A stretch of DNA of 64,000 nucleotides from Pomphorhynchus laevis (taxonomy: Eukaryota; Acanthocephala; Palaeacanthocephala; Echinorhynchida; Pomphorhynchidae), in NCBI GenBank assembly GCA_012934845.2, contig WNNJ02000808.1, forward strand, positions 124,001-188,000, given 5' to 3'. The notes under the pieces were generated by a model that did no database searches, was not told the DNA's origin, and was given only the letters and a program-made list of their open reading frames with translations. This document shows positions 24,701 through 35,700 of the stretch, piece after piece; positions within the stretch are counted from its first letter, which is position 1, and every line of letters begins with the position of its first letter. Position numbers and translations under genes: made by a program.

Positions 24701-27662
24701 ATAATGGATCATTATCAAAAAATGATACTGATACAACTATGATACATAGTTGTTGATAATATTGATACTTATTGATAATAGTATTAACTATTATCAATAA
24801 GATGGATCATTATCAACTATTTAAATCAAATTTCTTTAATGGAAAAGTAGAAATTTCCAAATATTATTTATTTTTATATTTTATTATTTTTTATTTATAT
24901 GAAACCGTATTAGTAAAGATATATTTAAAAGATCACATTTGTGAATTAATTTGTTTAATTTCTGAATAAACACTTTAAATTTTCTGTAAATTATAAAATT
25001 TAATATAATTTTTACAGGCTTCAACACTTGAGTATTTTAGAACAAAAATGCAAAGATTTATCTATTTCAAAATTTCCTACTTTTAAAATCTATCGGTACG
25101 GTCAAATGGCTTTCGAAGAATATAGAGGAGAAAGGTTTTTTTTGTTTTTTTTTATTAAGTTGCGTTACTTCTATACATATAGAAGCGTCGAGGCATTTGT
25201 CAACTACACAAAGACTCAATTACGATATTCAATAACTGAACTCAAACTGAACGATAACGTTTTCGATTTGACGGTAAACCAACTCGTTCGTTTGACTAAG
25301 CACTACAGTATTTAATAGAAACAAAATCATTTTATTATCGGAAAGCTACAAAACAAGGATTCTAAGTCGTATACTGAATTTGAGAAAGCAGCCTTTATTT
25401 TACGAGATGATTGTGATTTCTTTCTAACCAATGAACTGTCTTTTGGGTACGTATTTCTGCAATTTCTTTCTCTTTAAAAACATAGTGTTTTAACATAGTG
25501 AATCAACACTGCCAGAAGCCATTTTCTATGGAGATAAAAAGGTACCTCGAGGTTTGCTTAAATATTTTTAGCTTGTTTTTGAACAAACAGAGGATGAGTC
25601 TAACACATTTTGATGGAGGATTTGAAAATTTGGCTGCTAATATCAAACCGTACTGTATACCTCTCGTGAAAAAACTTACCCTAGAAAATGCAGAGGGTTT
25701 TACGGATCTCCAACGACCATTGTTAGTATTGTTTGAAAATCCGAAAATTAAGAACACTAATGCCAGAGAGGATTTTGAGAAAGTTATCGACGTACCAGAG
25801 CTAAAGCCTTATCAAGGTTCGTTTAACTGATGAACTTGCTGATTTCATTTATAGCCATTAGTCACTTGCAAAATGTTGAAATATATTTTTTTAATTAAAA
25901 TGAATTGAATTTATTTAATTTATATATTTTATTTATAAATATTATACACTGATTTGATTATTTCTTTTAAAGATCGCTTTACGTATCTTTACGCAAGTGG
26001 AGAAGAGTTTGCACATCCTTTGCGACATTTGGGTAAAACAATGGATGACTTGCCTATTGTCGTTTTAGATAGCCTTCGTCATATGTACGTGTACCCAGGA
26101 GAAATCAGGTATAATTGTTATTTAATAGATTTCATGAGGAATAAACATTAAATATTTTTATTTATATACCACTTGGATAAAATATAACCTGATTCAATTG
26201 TTTATTCCAGAAATAGTTCGGTTAATTGGAAAATTGTTACTATCTATCCGTATTCATTGTTGCTGATAAAACGCCTGTTTTGTCAAATATACCTTCATTC
26301 CTTCGTGCTCGAATTTATATCCTGACAGATTCAAGTGTTTGAAATAAGTAATTTGTTCGTTATATTTAAATATCAAAAATTGAGGAAATCTTGAAACCTT
26401 AAATATTTATAGCTAGTCTAGGTAATATTTTTACGACATTTTTATATATTTTGAATATTCAAGTGTTTGAATTAATTGTTTGAATAATTTCGAATTACAT
26501 AAAAACAAAACAAGATAAAATTAAATAGATAAATCCTCAATTACATATTCTTATTTGTTTGTCGTGTCTAAATTTAGCATTAAGATATCTGAATTCAAGT
26601 TTTATGGATAATATTTCTTTGCTTAATATCTTATCTATATTATAATTTATATTTAATATTAAATCTAATATATTAATCTTCTTATTGAATGCAATAATCT
26701 TACAAACGTTGGAGCAGAATATATTGGTAGGAGCGGAATTTTATATTTCGCTAGCTGCTGCCGACATCATTAGAAACCAAAACGTAAAATATAAATAATA
26801 TAAAAGAAAATTTATAAAGATTATTGAAATTATTTCAGTACTATGAAATGTTGAAATGATATTGATGCTCGATTATATATAATCATTAATAATATCATTG
26901 ATAATCCTTTTATTCGCCAGTTACAAATGTGGCATTTTATTTGAGATATCACAACGATTAAGAAAATTCATTGTTTACGAATAAAGAATGTCAACCACAC
27001 CCTAGGCTGGACGAGAAGGGCTAAATTTACGGATAATGAACATTTGCTTGTGATAGAACTTAATGTTCTACCAACACACAATTCATCAGTTATCATTGAG
27101 TTAATAATGATACTCTAAATGGACGAGGATCCAATATAAAGGGCCAAGATGCTAAATGCATATCTTAATGAAAAAATCCAGTTTATTTGAAGCTGTTTCA
27201 GTTTATGATCAAAAGACAATGAATTGTCATTCAAAAAATTTAAAATATTTGTTATTGTCTGGAAAAAAAACTTTTTTTTAGTAGAGAGAGGCCTTACCGA
27301 TAATCTACACTTTATTTTGTTTTGTAATTTTAAAAAATTTCATCGTCTGTATCTGTCGGTTTGATAATTTGTTTAACAGGAACCACACAGCAATGAAAAT
27401 ATTTTTCGATCGCTTTTTCGATGGCATACTTCATCGCGAATTACACGCTACTGAAAAGCCTATACAAATGATATTTTTCAAATCAGTATATTTTAACTTA
27501 GACGAGTTGATGCTTAATCCATCCGGAAATATTCCACAACCGCAAAAGGTAGTACCGCAAGACGATAACAGCAATACCAAGAAAGAAGACGATGCTCCTG
27601 CTTCAATGCTAAAGCTGCTTGCACCTTCCAAGCAGCGTTACACAATGAAAGATGAACTCTAG
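18745..27662 (+). CDS. ERp44: ERp44-like ER-resident thioredoxin-family chaperone, 11 exons
   Basis: Exons, each with gt/ag borders and matching phase unless stated: 18745-18783, 18840-18948, 20574-20613, 20658-20733, 20803-20848, 25041-25134, 25183-~25272, ~25309-25446, 25499-25816, 25973-26108 and 27380-27662. Exons 1-2 give a signal peptide (MRLFAFLNHPILL-PLFCLI). Exons 3-5 form the thioredoxin a domain (LYFYADW-CRFT; ERp44 normally has CRFS), followed by FVGRVNYENN, where the usual VDC cysteine is absent. Exon 6 has KFPTFKIYRYG and EYRGER. Exons 8-9 resemble the b domains (RDDC, PYCIPLVKKLTLENAE). Exon 10 has HPLRHLGKT and DSLRHMYVYPGE, the ERp44 histidine region. Exon 11 has LHREL, LLAPSKQRYT and a terminal KDEL retrieval signal. 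ERp44 retains Ero1 and unassembled secretory proteins by mixed disulfides. Odd: exon 9 has an in-frame stop (~25569) and a frame change (~25610), and the exon 7/8 junction needs a 35-50 nt intron. Confidence 0.85.
19186..19410. repeat. Foldback/MITE-like repeat, copy 1 (ERp44 intron 2)
   Basis: Member of a ~200-bp dispersed family also seen at 19911-20114 and 36205-36425. Shared blocks are AATCAAATTTCATAAGAGG, then GAGGAATAGAAGCCGA, AGTTCCTCTTGATGACC and GTTATTTATTAGTCAATTC. The first and third blocks are inverted complements (TCATnAGAGGAA / TTCCTCTTGATGA), so the unit folds on itself. No ORF. Confidence 0.75.
19826..20116. repeat. Foldback/MITE-like repeat, copy 2, with extended left flank
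   Basis: The core lies at 19911-20114 and begins TTTATGAATAATAAAC and ends AGTCAATTCATAAA, inverted arms of each other. The left flank 19826-19910 (ATCAACAAAATATTA ... TTAAGCG) is shared with the partial copy at 20137-20290, so the mobile or duplicated unit is longer than the core. Confidence 0.75.
20137..20290. repeat. Foldback/MITE-like repeat, left half only
   Basis: Repeats the left flank and left arm of the preceding copy: CATCAACAAAATATTA, TTAAGCGAAATC, TTATGGATAATAAGCAA, AAGATACACTA. It then runs into unrelated AT-rich DNA. Direct orientation relative to copy 2. Confidence 0.65.
21089..23049 (-). mobile_element. L2/CR1-like LINE alpha, inverted 5' portion
   Basis: Minus-strand copy of alpha from the endonuclease/RT-N region (right end, 23049) to a point about 360 bp before the element 3' end (left end, 21089). 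Recognisable blocks include the complement of GVPQG (21720-21735) and of RSNHSTEIA (near 21990). The rest of the element, starting about 9-10 bp further on, is found on the plus strand at 23657-24008. Frames are broken. It lies in ERp44 intron 5. Confidence 0.88.
23050..23647. other. Probable inverted 5' flank of the split LINE; no gene
   Basis: AT-rich, no LINE similarity, placed between the two facing halves of one LINE copy. If the inversion described in the findings is right, this was originally the plus-strand DNA upstream of the insertion. Confidence 0.5.
23657..24008 (+). mobile_element. L2/CR1-like LINE alpha, 3'-terminal portion
   Basis: Open frame to 23939 with LLLVTFRLIAVGSPSFINL, GLRSFLVAASLAWNQLPLD and HLLRSHLLDT, then the 3' UTR with the hairpin GCGCGCTGGCACGC and the terminus CACGTTAAAATAAATC. 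It continues the element whose upstream part lies inverted at 21089-23049. Confidence 0.9.
24590..24835. repeat. Dispersed repeat X, copy a
   Basis: Shares AGTAATTTTCTGAAGAT, CTAACAGA(A/G)GTTAGCGAAAT and AATGGATCATTATCA blocks with 38955-39120 and 40190-40380. A GATATTTCGCTAAC / GTTAGCGAAATAT inverted pair lies at 24560-24650. No ORF. Confidence 0.55.
26109..27379. other. Last intron of the ERp44-like gene; no gene seen
   Basis: AT-rich intron with donor gtataatt and acceptor tttaacag. No repeat family or ORF recognised. Confidence 0.6.
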
Positions 27663-28039
27663 TTAAAATAACTAAATCAAATAGCGATTATGTTATTTTG
27701 TTCAAATGTTTTAATGGAAGGGGAGTTTGAAAAAATTCAAAATGTTCTCAAAAACGTTTTATATTTTTATCCGATTTGCCAAATATCGGCTTAGATTAAA
27801 CATTTGCTGGACAAACACTGTTCTAGACATCCGTACAGGTGGAGAGAGCAAATCTCAAAACATTTTATGGAATGCCAGGGTTTTATAGAAAGTGAGCTTT
27901 GATCTGTAACTAAGATGACGAATCCTTAATGATCTGTGTATATATTTTGTATTATAAATGTAAATATATTGTTTATATTTTACTTTAATCTTAATATATA
28001 CTATAAAACTTTATAATCCTTAATCCATAATTCATTGGA
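27663..28039 (+). other. 3' flank of the ERp44-like gene
   Basis: Sequence after the stop codon; presumably holds the 3' UTR. No canonical AATAAA placed convincingly. Confidence 0.4.
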
Positions 28040-28330
28040 TTAATAATTTCTTATCTTTGCGGTCATTCCAAGTAAGAGTTAATAGTGTTCTTTTAAAGAG
28101 CTCTAGGGCGCTATTCGGTGTACCTCAAGGATCTATCATAGGACCATTTTTTATCGTATTTCTTAATGACCTGCTCCTGGATTTAAAGAACCCTGTTTTA
28201 TCATATGATTATGATTTAGAAATATGGATTGTTGGTCGTACTCCTACAGATTATCAGTCACTACAGGACGACCTGGACTTTAGTTACAATAAAATTCGTT
28301 TTTCTGTTTTCATATTCTTATAATGGAATA
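28040..28330 (+). mobile_element. LINE RT palm fragment
   Basis: An 88-residue frame (28057-28323) reads RSFQVRVNSVLLKSS, FGVPQGSIIGPFF, FLNDLLLDLKNPVLS and YDYDLEIW. This is the RT segment from the pre-GVPQG strand to the catalytic box; the box is YDYD rather than YADD. The style (LxDLLKNPxLxYADDLKIW) fits Jockey/CR1-type LINEs. Only about 290 bp survive. Confidence 0.75.
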
Positions 28331-28350
28331 ACGGAACCATTGAATTGTCT

Positions 28351-28432
28351 ACATGTTGTTATTCAAAACATGTTACTATCCCAAACACGTTGTTATCCCA
28401 AACACGTTGTTATCCAAAACACGTTGTTATCT
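28351..28432. repeat. Short tandem array of a ~17-bp CCAAACACGTTGTTAT unit
   Basis: About five units, the first two diverged, directly after the RT fragment. Confidence 0.8.
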
Positions 28433-28439
28433 GCTCTAT

Positions 28440-29752
28440 TTACAAATAAATTTGCCACTATTTGCAAATCCATGTTAATTCGAATTTATTACATTCGATC
28501 AAGTAGCTAAAGCTACTTCCATATCCCAATAAAAGGCACGATGGACAATATAAGTTTCGTGTAAATTTGATAAAAATCAGCTAAATTTGTGTCGGACATT
28601 TTTAGGATTCATCCGTCTGTGTATCGTTATTACATTCAATTAAAACACCACTTCACTGATATTTTTCTAATTTCTGTATATTAAAGTACAGTATTTGCTG
28701 TACGTTTTAAATGCAACCTTTTAATTTTTTAATAAAATTAATAATGAATTAAATAAAGATTGATTATAATTATAAATTATATTTTATAATTTATAAAGTA
28801 TAAATTATATATATTATGAATGGGATTTAAAGTATCTTTTGAATGTAATTTATTAATAATATTATATCGGAAGATCTATTTAAAAGTGTTAATGTACAAA
28901 TAATTATACAATTTACATCTAATCAATACATTAATACTGAAATTGAAGGGCATCATTGTAAGGAACTTGATTCCAAAGATCATAATATTAACAATTATAT
29001 GATATTATATTTAATTTGTATTAAATATAATATATTATTAGTATTATAATAACTAATAAATTTTATCTCTGAATAAAACTTTATTCATTACTAATTGATT
29101 TTGATGCTATATTAAATATTAATTTCTTATGATATATTTAGAATTTTGATAATTAACTTGTTATTGAGAGATTTATATTGAGATTTATATATTGTGAGAT
29201 TATAAATTACACATTTACATTGAATTTTGCTACGAAATAATAATGGATCATTCACATTGGAATTATTATATCGATTCATATAAAAGTCATATTTCTATAC
29301 TCTGGTATAGGCGCATATTCAAATTATAATTAGCATTCTGATATTATTATTACATTCTAATATTATGCATCTGATATAGAAGATCACTGAGTAATGCTCA
29401 ACCATATATTGAAGAGAATATCTTTTAAAAACGAATACTTCTAGAACATCTGGTCAAATACGAACATATCAGCGTGATATATGAAACTCGAGACTTTAGC
29501 GTTATGAGCCAACACCAACGTGTACTCAATATTTGTATATTTATATATTGATTTTATTTGATAAATAATGAACAACAAATATTTTTTGTAAACGATTTTC
29601 TTAGAAAACAACAAATTTTGATCTTCTAATTTAGAAAATGTTCATCAACAATTACCGAAAAATGTTTATAGAATGAACATTATTAGAGATTAGTGTATTT
29701 CATGATTATAAACAATTATGTACTTTAAAGATGCATAAATGGTCAAAAATGA
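28440..29752. other. Intergenic region between two convergent host genes; no gene seen
   Basis: AT-rich. It should contain the 3' ends of both the plus-strand ERp44-like and the minus-strand WDR18-like transcripts. No ORF with recognisable motifs. Confidence 0.5.
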
Positions 29753-32700
29753 TCATGCCTTCTCACATCTAACATTGCAAAGCTTATTCTTCATTAGTTC
29801 AACGTTAACCTTCTTCAATCGATGTATTTCGTCACGAAGACGAGCCGATTCGTTATAGTCACTATCCTGTAAAATGATTGATTAAAAATCAATAATTTAT
29901 TTAATATTTAATAAAATTAATAACGGAAATTTAATTTTGCAAGAAGGCTGAAAATTAGATAAGAATATAAAAAAAACTACTTTCAAACCAAAAGTAGTTT
30001 GAAATTCTTCCAGAGAAAAATGCATAACATGTTTTTGTATAAATCGCTGGTGTAGTAAATATTTCATTATTAAAACTTTAATGTTTACAATACAAACTTG
30101 AATTCTGTAAAATTTGAATTAATAATAATTAAGTTTATAATTGCATAATTAATTTGTTTTTATAATTTAAAAATAAAGAAGATCAAAAGGTTTAATTATT
30201 ATTTTTTATTTAGTTATTTGAATTTTATTTACCGATGATTGAACACAACAAAGTACGATGATTTAACTGTAATAACCAAAAGTCGTTTGAAATTCTTCCA
30301 GAGAAAAATGCACAAAATGTTTTTTATAAATCGCTGGTGTAGTAAATATTTTATTATTAAAACTTTAATGTTTACAATACAATTTCGAACTATCATTCAA
30401 TACGTTACTTCAATATTTTACGTGTTTGTGACAAATTGTGAAAATTTTATCTTGTTTTTTAACAAACTCCTAAAAGAGATACCCCCGGGTATATGAGTCA
30501 GTTAACTATCCTTTGCACCACCATTCTTTAGTACATACACATAGCAATGATTAATGTAATATTAATCAACGTTTTATTTAACGGTAGCTTGACTGAGTAA
30601 TATTATACAATCACAGTTATTCATATATACAAGCAACACCATTTTGTATATATATGCTTCGTTTGAATACCGTCGCATGGGATCCATATTGGATGCAGAT
30701 TGATATTAGTTTTAAAAAAACCAGGAAAACAGAAAAACGTTTTATTAACGTTTTCGGCCGAAGCCTTTTTCAATCTAAAACAATTGCTCAAAATTGGAAA
30801 ACATCATAAATCCAAAGTCACTTTAAGTCTAAATTAAAAATATGTTTATCATTTAATCCAAATGGATCATCACTACTTACACGACCAATCATCTGCATTT
30901 CTCCTTCGCGTCTTTCTTCTGTGCTTCTAAATGTTGATGCTACAACTGTATATCTCAATATGTGCTCGTCATCATTTTCTACGATATGCCGTGCCAATGC
31001 ATAATTCTCTTTTCTACTTGCCTTAATATCTGCTCGTCTGTTATTTAGCCTTTCACTAAGAGATCGGCATGATTCACCTACGTATTGATGATTACAACCA
31101 CACAATGTGCGATGTATATGGTATCTTTAGTGGCACAGTTGAAATTTCCTTTAATAAGATACTTGCGATTGGTGGTTGTGCTAATATAGGTATTGGTGTC
31201 ACATATGGATTCACATGTCTTACACCTAGGACGTTTACACGACATGCACCCATTTATTGATATGTCATTAGCATTTTTAGACTTACACGAGTACAGTAGT
31301 TACCTAGTTTTAGGGGTACCTTAAATACAGTTTTTATATCTGTATTTGAACCGGATTCTTTTATTATTTGGTTCATGTCTTTTCTTAGATTTGCAAGTCC
31401 TGGCTGATATGTTAGAACCAACAGACGCTTATCTTGCATAAACTTACTACCACTATGTTCTATCGACGTTGTGTGATCCATCATTCGTACCTTATGTATG
31501 TGTTGGTACGTCTGTCTATAGGTATAACCTCTATTCAGTAAAATATTTCTAAAATCTGCAAGTGCATTTTCCATATCACTCACATCCATGCATGCCCTTC
31601 TCCGTCGCAAAGCTTCCGAATAAATCATTGGCCTTTTTACTGATGAAGGATGACAAGACCCTGCATGAAGTAACAAATCATTTTTTGAAATGGGTTTTTT
31701 GTAGAACTTTTGCTTGGTGTTATGGTAGCATCAACATTTAGAAACACAGAAGAAAGACGCGAAGGTGAAATGCAGCTGATTGATCGTCTATTATATATAA
31801 TAAAATGCCTCTTCATGAGGAAAACATAGTGACACTACGCAGCACATAGTGATATACATATAGTTTGAAAAGTAAAATTAAATAATCTTCCTTTTGGTGT
31901 TGTTCCAATCAATTAACGAAATATAATATAACATCGATATATAACTTAAATATAATATTAATGGTAAATTTTGATATGTTATATGTTTATTTTAAAATGT
32001 TTATTAGTAAATAACGTTTAAGCTTATTGCTCAAACCTTCGGAATCCAATATAGCCGTCAGTTAAATATCTTATTTTATAAGATTATTTCGTAATTAAAA
32101 TAACTAATTAATAATTTTATTAATAATAATTAATTATTTTATTTAATTATTTCGTAATAAAAAATATCAACTTTTGTAAAAGTTATTAAACTTACAGTTT
32201 CCGTATCAACCATATCCCACAGACGAATCTTTTTATAATGCTGAGCTTTCGGTAATATTGGAAGTTCTACCAAATAGCAACCTATTGTCTTGCAGTCATT
32301 CTGTGTAAATTAAAATAAAATAAAATTTTAAAAAATTAGATTAAAAAATAATATTTTTAGTAAAATAAAAACATATGCAGAACAAATAGGGCATAAAATT
32401 TAAAAAATTAGATTAATTAATTTTATTAATTGAATTAATTAGATTTAGTAAAAAAAACCTGTTATGTACGTAAAGTTCTTATCTTAAAACAGATTGCACG
32501 ATAAAATGATAAAGATAATATTATTTTTAATAATATTATAATATATTAATATATTAATATACAATAATATATTATTCAATAATATTATTAAACATTTACG
32601 TAAATTAATTGTACTGTGATATGAAAATGAGTTAATTGTCAGTGAAATTTGCAAAGAATTTCATGTTGAAGTGATTAAATATTTAATATCGTTGAAAGTA

Positions 32701-35700
32701 CTAATATCAATTTAATTGAAAAGGGAAAATATTGAAATAAATTAATTTTTTAAGCCGTTAAAAAATAATTTCAAAAGTAATTTTGAAAGGTACATTGTCA
32801 AGATTTGCAAATATGTTATTTGTCATTTTTCTTTAAAATCACGAAATAATATGGTGTTTTATTTCACTAAATACATTATAATATTAATAATAAATTTATA
32901 GTATTATTTTAAATTGACTTTTATTTTATGAGCCAATTTGCTGAACGACGGTAAAATCATTTTTATATTTAATATAACAAATATAAATAGATACATTGCA
33001 TGTACGATTCAAAAATGTACAAAATATAAACACATTTTTTATGTACAAAATAAAAAATTTTAAATTTAAACAAATTTAGCCGCAAGCTAAACGACTTTTA
33101 CAAATTGATAGCTTAGCCGTCAATTACTAGTCAAACCACAATTGAACTGGTTTTCACTTTTCTATTGAAAATAGAAAGGTTAAACAAAAATAATATAACT
33201 ACAAAATAATATAAACAATATAATATTAAATTATAATATGACATTAAAGTAATACAACGTTATGGTATTTTTTGTATTTTAATACAAGATATACTATATA
33301 AGCTTGTATTCAAACATGTATACTTTGAAAATTCATACATACTTTGTAATAAATTGCTTGCTTATTCGATCATTTGTTTAATGATCGAATAAAATGATCG
33401 AATAATCGATCATTTTTAAAATGCTTGCAATAAAAGTATAAAATCAGGTTACTTACCATAAATATTGGAGGAACACTGAACTCACCATTGCTGACATAGG
33501 AAACGAACATTATATTCAGAACAGGACCTACACATATGTTTTATTTAAAGCAAATAATTTTCTAAACATCACCTGACTGATTAATCACTTTTAAGCAGGT
33601 TCGACTGAATGTGTCCCAGAGGCAAACACGCTTGTCAATACCTCCGGATGCAAGCATACTTCCAAATTGAGAAATACTTAGACACGTTACAGTTGACCTA
33701 AAAAGAAAATTTATTTTATTTGACAAAGTCCATGCTTATAATCAAATGATATACAATCATATGTATATATTATCAAGTATATCAACTAAATAACAAATGA
33801 TATACTATTTATAATAAAAATAGTATACTATGCATACCATGTGATGACCCCTCTATTTGTATAATTTTGAAGAACTTTTTTCGCTGGAAAAGGAAAATTA
33901 CATTTCCTACCAACGCTGATTTAATTTGAAATGATAAATGATTTCAATATAATTTGCAAAATATTAAATAAACCATACAATCTAATTAAAAAAAGAATTT
34001 CATCAAATCTAATTGTCAATAAAGCAGATGAGTCGAGTGACTCATCTGCTTTATTTAAAAAAAATAATTTCATCAAATCTAATTGAAAACAAAGCAGATG
34101 AGTCGAGTGATCGTCATCCAACATTAAAAAGAACGGAAAGGTGAAACGTCGGTATTGGATCAGTAGCCGATAAGGTACAGCAATACTGAAATGTAGCGTA
34201 CTGATGTTGGCGTATAAATAGGATTAAAGTAGTGTGCAGAATAAAATAGTCATCAAAATTTCAATAAAAATACCTGCACATAGTTGTAAAATATTTTCAA
34301 CATTTGCTCAATATTTTCCCTTTTAAATTAAATTGATATTGGCACATTAAACGATATTAAAACTTTACTCAGTTCAGCATGAAATTTCTTTTCCAAATTT
34401 CACCAACGATAAAATTTTAACAATTTCAATAACTTTTGAAAAAAAATATTGAAATTATTCCCTTTTAAAATTTTATTTTTTGAAATTAAAAGAAATTAAA
34501 TTTAATAATCAATTAGATTTAATAATGAATTAAATTTATTTCTTTTAAAATTTTATCTTTTGAAATTAAAAGAAATTAAATGTAATAATCAATTAGATTT
34601 AATAATGAATTAAAATTATTTCTTTTAAAATTTTATCTTTTGAAATTAAAAGAAATTGATTTAATAATTAATTGAATTTATTCCTATTTTGAAATTGAAG
34701 AATTACTCTTTTCAAAAACATCTCACTAATTTCAATATCTTATTCTTATTAAAGTTCTATACCGAGAGTCAATATTCTTTATGAGATATTAAATATTTTA
34801 CCAAATTATTTTCATTGATTTACTTTAAATATTCAATCATTTATTTTACTTCAATTGACGGTTTTTGTACAAAACGCTTGTTGTAAAAAAAATATACTAT
34901 TTAAGAAAAAGAAAAAGGTCAGATTATAAACGAATGTTTGAACACGAAAATTTACAGACCTATTGCAAGAATGTTTTAATATTAAACTATAATTTGTTCA
35001 AAGCAACTGGATTTGAAGCGGTATAAAAATTTCATATATTATAATATATAATTTAAACTTAATATTAAAAATATACAAAGAAATATGTTAAATCATATGT
35101 AATTCCTGATTAGCGTTCATAATTACACATTATTCATTTAAAAGACCACTAGATTTTATCATTATTTAAGTTACAAAACACAGTTTAATAAAAATCAGCA
35201 AAATGATCAAAATGTAAGCTGATTGCCAATTAAAATTTAAATCGTTTAATTTTAGATTAATTGTTCTAATGTACAATTAATTAGTTTTATGATAGATAAA
35301 ACCGACGATTTTATTAAACTCGATGATAAAATAAAACGGTACTTTTTAAACTTTGGCAGTAAGGGTCAAAATAAAACATTGCTTGTGATGAATTTATAAC
35401 CTTAATGACAGCCTTACAATCATGTAATGTTAAAATATCAATCGCGAACTGAGGAACTACATAGTATATATTATTATCATAAAATAATATCATATTAAAT
35501 AATACCATATCATTATACTTTTATTTACCCCATTTATTGCGACCATTTGCAGTAAACGACAAGTTTTATATATCTCACATCACCAAATGTCTGCAATAAC
35601 TTGTCAAGTGTCTTTATGTATATACATTTTATTACTTAGAGAGCTTTTAAATTTTTTATTATAAATTAATTTTCGAAAATAAATTTATAAGCAAGTAATT

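Noticed and set aside
25028-25315. Stand-alone thioredoxin-like gene starting at 25028
   Set aside because: The real exon starts at 25041 after ...ttttag, which gives exact phase and length continuity with the 20803-20848 exon; the upstream codons are intron.
30239-30496. 85-residue ORF in the WDR18-like intron
   Set aside because: It overlaps one arm of the 120-bp duplication and has no motif; the other arm has no matching frame.
31069-31260. Plus-strand 63-residue ORF
   Set aside because: Antisense of the Cys-rich linker of the Penelope-like element.
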